Below are positions 31,050 to 39,263 of a DNA stretch of 64,000 nt, in pieces. The stretch covers positions 1 to 64,000 of the forward strand of contig NZ_KB905552.1 of assembly GCF_000380965.1 (NCBI RefSeq), given 5' to 3'. Both the position numbers and the translations under genes were made by a program. The stretch comes from Paenibacillus ginsengihumi DSM 21568 (GTDB taxonomy: Bacteria; Bacillota; Bacilli; Paenibacillales; NBRC-103111). How positions within the stretch are numbered: the first letter of the stretch is position 1; each line of letters opens with the position of its first letter. Under the pieces are notes generated by a model. That model saw nothing but the letters and a program-made list of their open reading frames with translations. It did not search any database and was not told where the DNA came from.

Positions 31050-32162
31050 ATGAATAAAGTCATCATCAGTCAAGAACAATTGATCGTATTGTTCTTTGTT
31101 TATTTGACGGGCTCTGTCATTGTCAACCTTCCCGGTCCGTTAATCGGATTCGCCCAAAACGGCGTATGGATATCCCTGCTGCTCTCCGGCACGGCCGCCC
31201 TGATTCAATTGCTGCTTGTTCTTTACTTGGACAAGGAATATCCCGGGTTGTCCTTTTGCCAATATAGCCAGACGCTGCTAGGAACCTGGCCGGCCATCGC
31301 GATTCTGATTCCCTTTATTTCGCTCTTATTTGAGATGACTACGGGAATCGTACATGAAGTCGGCAAATTTGTAAACAGCTCGTTGATGAGGCAAACTCCC
31401 CAATACATCTTCGATATCTTTATCTTCGCCACAGTGGCCATCACGGTACGAGCGGGGATCGAGGTCATGAGCCGAATGTTTGCTATTTTAATCTTCATTG
31501 TGATGCTGTTCACGATCATAAATTTGCTGTTGTCCGTTCCTAATTATCAGTTTGAATTTCTGCTGCCTATTCTTCCTGACGGCATCAAGCCTGTACTGCA
31601 TGGCGCCTATATGTCCTTTGGCTTCACCCACGCAGAACCGGTCCTGCTGGGCATGCTCCTGCCCTTTGTTCGTCGGCCGGCGGGGAGTTTACATAAGAAG
31701 CTGGTGGTGGTGTTCGGGATCAGCGTGATCACATTGATTACGGTCACGCTTTCCACCATTCTCGTTTTCGGACCTTTAGCCGGGGAAAGAAAGTATTCGA
31801 TGGTAGAGGTTGCACGCATGATTGACGTGCAGCCGATTATTCAGCGGGTAGAGTTTATTATTGGCTTCGTTTTGATCGTAAGCTCCTACATGAAAGCTTG
31901 CATTACCCTCTTCATATTAAATCAGTTAGTTGTCCAAACATGTAAATTAAAGGATGAGAAAGTGTTCATACTGCCTCTGACCTTCTTCAATATGATGTTC
32001 GCTTTTATTTTTCAAAGAAGCGAAGCAAAATTGACCGAGCATATTACGGTCATACTTCCTCTTTGGAAATTTAGCGGATTTACCGTTCCATTGCTCATCG
32101 TCGTTGCTGTTCATCTGCTGAGGAAGAGGATTGGCTTAAAAAAGGCGCTGTCGAATAAGTGA
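31050..32162 (+). CDS. Spore germinant receptor subunit B (GerB family permease)
   Basis: Integral membrane protein of 370 residues with about ten hydrophobic segments, of the amino-acid/polyamine/organocation transporter fold used by GerAB proteins. The N-terminal IISQEQLIVLFFVYLTGSVI and the GIEVMSRMFAI segment are typical. This subunit binds the germinant. ATG at 31050 follows AAAGGAGCC. It is the last gene of the operon, followed by a hairpin with a T-run. The nutrient recognised cannot be deduced. Confidence 0.92.
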   Translation: MNKVIISQEQLIVLFFVYLTGSVIVNLPGPLIGFAQNGVWISLLLSGTAALIQLLLVLYLDKEYPGLSFCQYSQTLLGTWPAIAILIPFISLLFEMTTGIVHEVGKFVNSSLMRQTPQYIFDIFIFATVAITVRAGIEVMSRMFAILIFIVMLFTIINLLLSVPNYQFEFLLPILPDGIKPVLHGAYMSFGFTHAEPVLLGMLLPFVRRPAGSLHKKLVVVFGISVITLITVTLSTILVFGPLAGERKYSMVEVARMIDVQPIIQRVEFIIGFVLIVSSYMKACITLFILNQLVVQTCKLKDEKVFILPLTFFNMMFAFIFQRSEAKLTEHITVILPLWKFSGFTVPLLIVVAVHLLRKRIGLKKALSNK

Positions 32163-32195
32163 ATCCGCATCTTCCGGATAGTGGCGATTGGAAGA

Positions 32196-32233
32196 AAACA
32201 AGCGATGCCGGGATACGAGCGTCGCTTGTTTTG
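32196..32233 (+). terminator. Terminator of the germinant receptor operon
   Basis: AAAACAAGCGA and TCGCTTGTTTT pair across a 16-base loop, and the right arm itself ends in TTTT. Confidence 0.7.
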
Positions 32234-32381
32234 GCCCATTTGCCGCGGCGGATCGAGGTTCGCGCCGCCCGAGGGCGGAATCATCGCGCTGCACCTCAAA
32301 AAAAGCCCTTACAAAAGTCAAAAATGGCGCGTTTATGGTTGGTTTGATAGCGGTTACAATCACAGGTAAGGAGGAGATTTT

Positions 32382-33353
32382 GTGAAGGACACGAGGATCG
32401 ATCACACCGTCGGCGGCACGGCAGCGAAGGCAGCCGGCAAAGCCGTTTCTCTCAAGACCAGAAGGTGGCTGTGGTGCTATTTGTTCTTGCTGCCGCAAGC
32501 ATTACTGTATTTATCGTTCACCCTATACCCGATGATCATGAGTTATGTATACGCGTTTTACGATTGGAGCGGCATTGGCCCTATGGATGAATTTGTCGGA
32601 TGGGACAATTTCGTTGAAACGTTAGTGGACCCGTTATTTTGGAACGCATTCAAGAACAGCTTTATTTATATGTCGTCTCTAGTGCTGGTCCAGGTGCCTC
32701 TGGCGCTGCTGCTGGCCTTGCTCTTAAGCGCTTCCTGGCTCAAGGGGGCCACTGCTTACCGCACGATCTTTTTTCTGCCTGTCGTCACTACAACGGCTAT
32801 CGTAGGGCTGGTGATGCGCTTTATTTTCGGGGCATATAAAGGATTGGTCAACGAAGTGTTGATGAAGCTCGGACTGCTTAGCGCGCCGGTCGATTGGCTG
32901 GGCAGCGTGGATACCGCTCTGCTCATCGTCGTGATCGTCGGGATATGGAAGTATTTCGGCATTAAAGTGATCTATTGGTTATCGGGGATTGCCACATTGC
33001 CGAAGGATATCTATGAAGCGGCCAAAGTCGATGGGGCGACTCCGTTTCAGAGTTTTCGGTATATTACGGTTCCTCTGCTGGTTCCGGTCGGGAGTGTCAT
33101 TGTATTGCTGTCGGCCGTCAACGCGCTGCATGTGTTTGACCTGGTCCAATCGATGACCGGCGGCGGCCCGTCCTTCGCGACCGATATGGTGGACGTGTAC
33201 ATTTACCGCTATGCGTTCGGGGGCGGCGGGGAATCGCGCGTAGGCTTCGCTTCTGCAGCCGGGGTCGTGTACGGCTTTGCGATATTGTTCGTATCGCTGG
33301 CTTTCGGCCTGATCGTTCGTCTGACCGGCGGCAAGCAGGGAGCTCACCGGTAA
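32382..33353 (+). CDS. Orphan sugar ABC transporter permease (MalF type)
   Basis: Membrane protein of 323 residues with six hydrophobic segments and the cytoplasmic EAA loop (DIYEAAKVDGATPFQSFRYI) that contacts the ATPase, as in carbohydrate importer permeases. GTG at 32382 follows GTAAGGAGGAG 7 bases upstream. Unusually, it has no second permease, binding protein or ATPase beside it; the next gene is an unrelated Sel1-repeat protein. It may be the remnant of a dissolved operon or work with subunits encoded elsewhere. Confidence 0.85.
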   Translation: MKDTRIDHTVGGTAAKAAGKAVSLKTRRWLWCYLFLLPQALLYLSFTLYPMIMSYVYAFYDWSGIGPMDEFVGWDNFVETLVDPLFWNAFKNSFIYMSSLVLVQVPLALLLALLLSASWLKGATAYRTIFFLPVVTTTAIVGLVMRFIFGAYKGLVNEVLMKLGLLSAPVDWLGSVDTALLIVVIVGIWKYFGIKVIYWLSGIATLPKDIYEAAKVDGATPFQSFRYITVPLLVPVGSVIVLLSAVNALHVFDLVQSMTGGGPSFATDMVDVYIYRYAFGGGGESRVGFASAAGVVYGFAILFVSLAFGLIVRLTGGKQGAHR

Positions 33354-33423
33354 GAAGCGCTGCGCACTGCGCAAGGATACGAAACATTCAACCATCTTCC
33401 ATTCAAGAAAGGGAAAATAACTG

Positions 33424-34333
33424 ATGAAAGCTCAAAAGGGCTGATCCGGCGTTGGTCCTGGAGGATGCCGAGGACGAAATTTCCGGTTATTACTTTGGGG
33501 ACGACGTACGCCAGCGTCTATTGGATTACGCTCTGTTACCGGCTCTTGAAGCCGACGGCATCGACGAGCATACGCTGGTGAGGACGCTCTATAACCTGGC
33601 GTTAGAAGCCCTCGACAACGGCGATGTCGAACGATCGATCCATTATGATACGATTGCGGCCGAAAAAGGCTATCCCCCGTCCATGAACAATCTTGCGGAG
33701 ACCTACTCTTCGATAGAGGGGTATCGGGACGACGATAAAGCCTTTTATTGGTATCAAAAGGGGGCCGAGGCGGGTCATCCCTACGCGATGAACGGTCTGG
33801 GCATGTGCTATCAGCACGGGATCGGGACGGTGCCGGATGCGGACAAAGCGATGTATTGGCTGGGCGTAGCCGCAGACAACGAAAACGCCCTGGCTCACAA
33901 CAACTTGGCGGCAATATATTACGACGGAGAGCTGGTGCCGCAAAATATAGGCGAGGCGCTTGTTCATTTCGAGGAGGGCGAGCGGCTGGGCTCTCCCCAT
34001 TATGGGTGGCTCGGATACTTGCACGACAGCCTGGGGAACTTGGAGAAGGCATTGCATTATTTCCGGCTTGACTACGAGGAAGGCAGCGATGTCGGGGCTT
34101 ACAATCTAGGGATTTTTCACCGCGAAGGGCTAGGCACGGCCAAAGATGTCGGCGCGGCGATCGCTTATTTTCAAGAGGCATGGGAAAGGGGTTATCCGCA
34201 GGCTCATATCGAGCTGGCCTCCATTTATGTGAACGAACCGGGATTTGCGAACGAGGCCTTGGCTAAGAAGCATGCGGCCAAAGCCCGCCAGGCGAGACTC
34301 GATCTCCCGGACGGTTTGGCGGGCTTGCTGTAA
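33424..34333 (+). CDS. Sel1-repeat protein with apparent frameshift at the start
   Basis: The continuous frame from the TTG at 33452 codes for 293 residues made of about six Sel1/TPR-like repeats (NNLAETY, GLGMCYQHGIGT, NNLAAIYYDGE, NLGIFHREGLGT), a scaffold fold for protein interaction. That TTG has no good ribosome binding site. The ATG at 33424 does have one (AAAGGGA), but its frame stops after six codons. Removing one A at 33427-33429 would join it to the main frame, giving MKLKRADPALVLEDAEDE. So either one extra base disrupts the normal start or the assembly has an error. Downstream of the indel the gene is intact. Confidence 0.7.
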
Positions 34334-34364
34334 AATGGGGCCATCCGGGCCGCATGGCGGCCCC

Positions 34365-35258
34365 TTAGTCTTCGACTTTCCTAACGTCGACGGTAACCTT
34401 CAGCGCCTGGCCGCCGCTGCCGCGGTATACGCCTTTGACCGGGACGATATCGTGATAGTCGCGGCCGTGGCCCAGCTTGACGTAGCGCTCCCCGACCGGC
34501 GTCTCGTTCGTCGGATCGAAGCTCCGCCAGCCGAGCCAAGGCACGTAGGCTTCCACCCAGGCGTGAGACGCCTGCTCGAAGTGCGTGCCGCCCTGCAGGT
34601 CGCCGACGAAGTGATAGCCGCTCACGTAACGGGCGGGCACCCCGAGCGCCCGGCTGCAGGCGATCATGAGATGCGCGAAGTCCTGGCAGACGCCGCGCTT
34701 GTTATCCAGCAGGTCGGCTGCCTTCGTCGTGACGGTCGTCGCTTCCGGATCGTAAGCGAAGTCGCTGCGGATTTTGCCGGACAACGCTTCTAGCCAGCCT
34801 AGGACACTGAGCGTTCGCCCGCCTTCGCCGGCCGCCGCTTCAACACAATGCGCAAACCGCTCGATTTCCGGAGTCATCGCCGTATAAGCCGTCGGCAGCA
34901 AAAACTCGGCAAAGCGGTTTTTCGCCTCCTCGCTCGTCAGCCACAGCCAGCCTTCCTGCGCCGGTCTGCCGGCAGCTCGCCGCGGCGCCTCTCCGGGGGC
35001 GGGCTCTTCCCGGGTGACGACTGTCATCTGTGTCCGAATCGTCAGCTTGCGATGCAGTTCGTTGACGGAGAAGGCATGCACCCGGTTGCCGAAATAATCC
35101 TCGTAGCTGAAGAGGGAAGCGTTCGGCTCGATCGCTATCGCCTGATGGTAGCATGACTGGCGTTCGTTCGTGCTCGGCGTCAGCCGAATTTCATTGACAC
35201 TGTCCGCCGCGGGGGCATCGTACTCGTATTGCGTGACGTGGGAGATGCTGAGCTTCAT
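34365..35258 (-). CDS. Transglutaminase-like protein with bacterial transglutaminase N-domain
   Basis: Protein of 297 residues. The N-terminal beta domain (about 1-85, from SISHVTQYEY) is typical of the bacterial transglutaminase-like N region; the core papain-like fold follows with the catalytic triad Cys191 (RGVCQDFAH), His232 (SHAWVEAY) and Asp248 (SFDPTNE). Such enzymes cleave or transfer amide bonds. ATG at 35258 follows GGGGAGG and overlaps the stop of the alpha-E gene (ATGA), so the two are co-translated. It is the third gene of a minus-strand trio with a circularly permuted ATP-grasp and an alpha-E protein, a combination proposed to make and remove peptide modifications. Confidence 0.9.
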   Translation of the reverse strand: MKLSISHVTQYEYDAPAADSVNEIRLTPSTNERQSCYHQAIAIEPNASLFSYEDYFGNRVHAFSVNELHRKLTIRTQMTVVTREEPAPGEAPRRAAGRPAQEGWLWLTSEEAKNRFAEFLLPTAYTAMTPEIERFAHCVEAAAGEGGRTLSVLGWLEALSGKIRSDFAYDPEATTVTTKAADLLDNKRGVCQDFAHLMIACSRALGVPARYVSGYHFVGDLQGGTHFEQASHAWVEAYVPWLGWRSFDPTNETPVGERYVKLGHGRDYHDIVPVKGVYRGSGGQALKVTVDVRKVED

Positions 35259-36247
35259 GCGCTGACCTCCCCCAGTCGAAAGAAGGTTTGGGCGAACGCA
35301 TGGCCGAGCTGGCGGCACGATTCCATCCAGTGCCCGACGATCGCGCCGCTCCGGTCCGCGGCGAGGTCGTCGCGCTCCAGACAATCGAGCTCCGCCTTCA
35401 CCTTGCCCACTTGGCGAATCATTCGCTCATGGGCCGTGCGCAGCTGTTTGTCCTGCAGCTCGATCTGACGCATATGGCCGTCCAGCGCATGGAACGCGTA
35501 ATGGACGGAGCGGGGGAACGCGCGATTTAGCATCACAAATTCCAGAATCGCTTCGACTGAGAAGGCGTCCGCGTAATACCGCCGAAACGGCTGATAGGCG
35601 CTTAACGATTTCAGCACGGCCAGCAAATAAGCATAGCCGCCTGCGGAGCTCAAGTCATTCGCGCCGGCCGCGCCGCCGACTGTCTTGATAATGCGCAGCG
35701 TGTTTTCGGCCCGTTCCAGATAACGCCCGCACTCGATGAAATGCCACTCGTTCTCGCGCGGCATGACGGATTGCCCGAACCCTTGGAACAAGGAGGTCCA
35801 TTCTTTGATTTTGCCGAAGAACAGATGCGGCGACTCCTTCATCATATCTTCCGGTTCCTTGTCTCTGAGCCACAGATAGAACGCGTTCACGACGTCCCAC
35901 AGCTCGGAGGGCAGCTTCTCGCGCAGCGAGCGGAGATTGCCGCGCGCGTGATTGACGCAGCAGACGAGGGAATTGTCGTGCTCGCGGTCCAGCGTGACGT
36001 AGCGCAGCACCTCCTGCTCGGCATACACGCCGTAGCGCTGCTCGTACGATTCCCGGCTGCCCAGCGTCTCCACGATGCGCCTCCATTTGCACAGGCGGTT
36101 GTCTGCATCGCTGTCCGGAGCGCGACCGTCCGCGGCATCGTCCTCAACTTGGAGATGATAATGCACGTCGATCAGTCTGGCGTGATTTTCCGCCCGCTCC
36201 ATATAACGTCCAATCCAAAACAACGCTTCAGCCGTTCGATTCAGCAT
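35255..36247 (-). CDS. Alpha-E domain protein (DUF403)
   Basis: All-helical protein of 330 residues beginning MLNRTAEALFWIGRYMERAE, the hallmark of the alpha-E family, with the recurring pattern CGRYLERAENTLRII near the middle. The function is not established; the family is nearly always encoded beside circularly permuted ATP-grasp and transglutaminase-like genes. ATG at 36247 follows GGGAGGA. It lies 22 bases after the ATP-grasp gene and overlaps the transglutaminase gene by four. Confidence 0.9.
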   Translation of the reverse strand: MLNRTAEALFWIGRYMERAENHARLIDVHYHLQVEDDAADGRAPDSDADNRLCKWRRIVETLGSRESYEQRYGVYAEQEVLRYVTLDREHDNSLVCCVNHARGNLRSLREKLPSELWDVVNAFYLWLRDKEPEDMMKESPHLFFGKIKEWTSLFQGFGQSVMPRENEWHFIECGRYLERAENTLRIIKTVGGAAGANDLSSAGGYAYLLAVLKSLSAYQPFRRYYADAFSVEAILEFVMLNRAFPRSVHYAFHALDGHMRQIELQDKQLRTAHERMIRQVGKVKAELDCLERDDLAADRSGAIVGHWMESCRQLGHAFAQTFFRLGEVSA

Positions 36248-36269
36248 GCATGCGTCCTCCCTTCGCGTT

Positions 36270-37727
36270 CTATCGATTCAGCACCCAGGTATCTTTGACG
36301 CCTCCGCCCTGCGACGAATTGACGACGAGCGAGCCTTCCTGCATCGCCACTCTCGTCAGCCCGCCGGCGATGACATGAATGTCTTTGCCCATCAGGGCAA
36401 AAGCGCGAAGATCGATATGGCGGGGCGACATCTCGCCGCCAAGCATGACCGGGGCGCGCGACAGCTGCATAGTCGTCTGAGCGATGTACCGGCCCGGGGC
36501 CTTGCGGATCGCGTCGGCGAACTGGGCAATTTCCTTGGCCGTGGCGGCCGGTCCGATCAGCATGCCGTAGCCGCCGGAGAGGGACGTCTCCTTCACCACC
36601 AGCTGATGCAGATGCTCCAGCGCGTATTCTCTCTCTTCCTTGCGGGTCAAAATATACGTCGGCACGTTGTGCAGAATCGGTTCTTCCCCCAAGTAAAAAC
36701 GAATCATATCCGGGACGTAGGCATATACAGCCTTGTCGTCGGCGACGCCCGTGCCGGGGGCGTTGGCGATCGCTACGTTGCCCGCGCGGTATGCGTTCAT
36801 CAGGCCGGGCACGCCCAGCAGCGAATCGGGATGAAAGGACAGCGGGTCCAGGAAGTCGTCGTCGATGCGGCGATAGATGACGTCCACCTGGCGCAAGCCG
36901 CGCAAATCGCGCAAATAAATTTTATGATCCTTATAGACGAGATCGCGTCCTTCCACCAAATGAATGCCGAGCTGCTGCGCCAGAAAGGCGTGCTCGTAAT
37001 AAGCGGAGTTGTAGACGCCCGGCGTCAGCAGGACGATGAACGGATCGCGCTTGCCGTTTGGCGCAAGCGTGCGGAGCGAAGTCAAAAAGCAGTTCAGGCT
37101 GCGTTCGATGCTCTGTACCATAGATGAAGGGAACAAATCGTGGAAAATTTCACTCATCAGCGTGCGGCCTTTGAATACGTAGGAAAACCCGGACGGCGAC
37201 CGCAAATTGTCCTCGAGCAAATAATAGCGTCCCTTCTCGTCGCGGATAATATCGATGCCGGATGCAGTGATGTAGGCGCCCCCGGGGACGTCGATTCCTG
37301 CCATCTCCGGCCGGAAGTACGTGTTCGATACGATCATGCTGCGGGGGATGATGCCTGCGGATACGATCTGCTGGCCATGATAAATATCGTGAATGAATGC
37401 GTTGAGAGCTTTCACCCGCTGCGCGATGCCGCGCTCGATCGTCTCCCATTCATGCTTCGGGATGATGCGGGGAATATAATCGAAGGGAATCGTTCTTTCG
37501 AGCGGCTCGCTCTGATTCGGGCTGTACAGCGTAAACGTAATGCCTTCCTCCATCATCCGCTGGTTGAGCGCGTGCTCGCGCGCCAGCAGCTCCGTAGGCT
37601 TCATCCTGGCGAAAAATCGGTGAACCGCATCGTAATGCGGTCGAACGGAGAAGTCCTTGTCGAACATCTCGTCATAGAAGGATCGGGAATCGTAATAATG
37701 CGATCGCGACGGTCTGGCCGTAGACAT
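36270..37727 (-). CDS. Circularly permuted ATP-grasp protein
   Basis: Protein of 485 residues resembling the circularly permuted ATP-grasp type 2 family, predicted amide-forming ligases. Characteristic stretches are RSFYDEMFDKDFSVRPHY at the N-terminus, DIIRDEKGRYYLLEDNLRSP (a metal-binding ED-N pattern), VDVIYRRIDDDFLDP and the C-terminal NSSQGGGVKDTWVL. The frame is open to 37760, but the ATG at 37727 is chosen because AAGGAGG lies just before it on the minus strand. It is first in the trio, with a near-consensus promoter upstream. The substrate is unknown. Confidence 0.9.
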   Translation of the reverse strand: MSTARPSRSHYYDSRSFYDEMFDKDFSVRPHYDAVHRFFARMKPTELLAREHALNQRMMEEGITFTLYSPNQSEPLERTIPFDYIPRIIPKHEWETIERGIAQRVKALNAFIHDIYHGQQIVSAGIIPRSMIVSNTYFRPEMAGIDVPGGAYITASGIDIIRDEKGRYYLLEDNLRSPSGFSYVFKGRTLMSEIFHDLFPSSMVQSIERSLNCFLTSLRTLAPNGKRDPFIVLLTPGVYNSAYYEHAFLAQQLGIHLVEGRDLVYKDHKIYLRDLRGLRQVDVIYRRIDDDFLDPLSFHPDSLLGVPGLMNAYRAGNVAIANAPGTGVADDKAVYAYVPDMIRFYLGEEPILHNVPTYILTRKEEREYALEHLHQLVVKETSLSGGYGMLIGPAATAKEIAQFADAIRKAPGRYIAQTTMQLSRAPVMLGGEMSPRHIDLRAFALMGKDIHVIAGGLTRVAMQEGSLVVNSSQGGGVKDTWVLNR

Positions 37728-37814
37728 GGAAGCCGCCTCCTTCAGCTGCTCCAAAAGCATAAAATGTTAACATTCATGACATTAATGTGACCTAATGTTC
37801 TTGTTTTGTACATA

Positions 37815-37843
37815 ATCATACTAAAATCAGAATTTTTTGTCAA
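37815..37843 (-). promoter_or_regulatory. Promoter of the ATP-grasp/alpha-E/transglutaminase operon
   Basis: On the minus strand, consensus TTGACA (37843-37838), a 17-base spacer and TATGAT (37820-37815) lie about 90 bases before the ATP-grasp start. Confidence 0.8.
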
Positions 37844-37928
37844 CTTAATTAACATAGATGGACGCGCTCCTGCTTTGCATAAAATCAGCGGGATGCGAGA
37901 GACGAGCCGACTACATATATAAGGAAAA

Positions 37929-37965
37929 GATTCTCAACAAACACGAACGTTCGTTTTGTTGAATC
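37929..37965. promoter_or_regulatory. Long inverted repeat in the divergent promoter region
   Basis: GATTC, AACAAA and ACGAAC on the left mirror GTTCGT, TTTGTT and GAATC on the right, around the perfect 12-base core ACGAACGTTCGT. It lies between the minus-strand trio and the plus-strand ABC operon and could be an operator for either. It is not the spaced LexA box. Confidence 0.55.
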
Positions 37966-38123
37966 ACGGCAGGTATGCTGCGTCGTCGATTCGGGAGCGG
38001 CGGCGGGGCAGGTGATCGGATGGTTTTACATAAATTACCTGAAATACATGATATTTAATACGCAAAACTGTGACTTTTCTCGCTGCGCTATTATTGACAA
38101 TGCATTTCATATACTTTAGTCTG

Positions 38124-38132
38124 GTATAAGTG
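38124..38132 (+). promoter_or_regulatory. Extended -10 candidate for the polyamine-type ABC operon
   Basis: TGG followed by TATAAG, about 60 bases before the GTG start. A consensus TTGACA at about 38095 is too far upstream to pair with it. Confidence 0.35.
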
Positions 38133-38189
38133 CTAATGAATATGCAGCAAAAAGAATAAATGTGCATTTCGCGAGGAGGAAACAGCAAG

Positions 38190-39263
38190 GTGCGGGCAGG
38201 CGGCAAGAAGAAGCATACGGCAATATTATCGAGTGTTTTAGCGTTTATCTTAGTGATTGCGGGCTGCGGCGGCGCCGGTTCCGGCTCCGGATCGGGAGCG
38301 TCAGGCGGATCGGACAGCGCGAAGCTTGTGGTAACATCGTTTGGCGGCAAATATGACGAAGTGTTCAATAAATATGTCGTGCAGCCGTTCGAGGCGGCCA
38401 ATCCCGGCGTAAAAGTAACGCTGGCGCCTTATACCGGCATCGCGAAGCTGTCGCAGGGCGGCGGCGACTCGATCGATATCGTGCAGCTGGACGACTTCGA
38501 TCTTATTGAAGCGGGCAACAAGCAGCTGCTGCAGCCGCTGAAGAAAGAATCGTTCACCCATTGGGACAACCTCTATGAGCAGGCGTTTCTGAAGGGCTCC
38601 GACAACGAAACGTACGGCCTGACGAACGTGTTCGGCTCCTGGGGCATTGCTTACAACCCGGAGAAGGTGGACAAGCCGGCGTCGTGGAACGATCTGTGGA
38701 AGCCGGAAGTGAAGGGCAAAGTGGCGATGATGAGCCAGTGGATCCCGGATATTTTGCTGACCGCCAAGGCGGTGAACGCCAGCGATGACAACATGGCCCC
38801 GGTCTGGGACGCGTTCAAGAAAATCACTCCTTCGGTGGCGCAATACTATTCGTCGTTCTCGGCACCGGAATCGCTGTTTGGCACCGGCGAAATTACGATG
38901 GCGGCTTGGTTTGACGGACGGGCCATGGCGCTCAAGGAAGCCGGCAAAAGCGTCGATTTCGTCATCCCGCAGGAAGGCGGCGTTCTGATCCGCAGCGGGC
39001 TGGGCGTCCTCAAGAACAGCAAAAATCAGGAGCTCGCCCAAAAGTTGATCGATTTCAGTCTGACGCCGGAGGCGCAGAAAGGCTTCGCCCAAGAATTGTT
39101 CTATGGCCCGACCAACCAGACGGTCGAGCTGCCGGAAGAACTGAAGACGAAAGTCGTATACGGAAAGGAAAGCCTGGATCGCCTGCTGACCCCGGATTGG
39201 AACTCGCTGCTACCAATGAGAGAGGATTGGCTGACCCAATGGACAGAGGCAACGATGCAGTAA
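38190..39263 (+). CDS. ABC transporter binding lipoprotein, polyamine (PotD) type
   Basis: Secreted lipoprotein of 357 residues: basic start, hydrophobic stretch and lipobox VIAGC with Cys26, then a Gly/Ser linker. The mature part is a type 2 periplasmic-binding fold (LVVTSFGGKYDEVFNKYVVQ, then TNVFGSWGIAYNPEKVDKPA), as in spermidine/putrescine and related importers. GTG at 38190 follows GAGGAGGA 9 bases upstream; an ATG at 38160 is too early. It heads an operon with an ATPase, two permeases and an agmatinase-type hydrolase, so the ligand may be a polyamine or guanidino compound. Confidence 0.85.
   Translation: MRAGGKKKHTAILSSVLAFILVIAGCGGAGSGSGSGASGGSDSAKLVVTSFGGKYDEVFNKYVVQPFEAANPGVKVTLAPYTGIAKLSQGGGDSIDIVQLDDFDLIEAGNKQLLQPLKKESFTHWDNLYEQAFLKGSDNETYGLTNVFGSWGIAYNPEKVDKPASWNDLWKPEVKGKVAMMSQWIPDILLTAKAVNASDDNMAPVWDAFKKITPSVAQYYSSFSAPESLFGTGEITMAAWFDGRAMALKEAGKSVDFVIPQEGGVLIRSGLGVLKNSKNQELAQKLIDFSLTPEAQKGFAQELFYGPTNQTVELPEELKTKVVYGKESLDRLLTPDWNSLLPMREDWLTQWTEATMQ

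Noticed and set aside
37940-37955. LexA (SOS) box
   Set aside because: The Bacillus LexA box is CGAAC-N4-GTTCG. Here CGAAC and GTTCG abut with no spacer.
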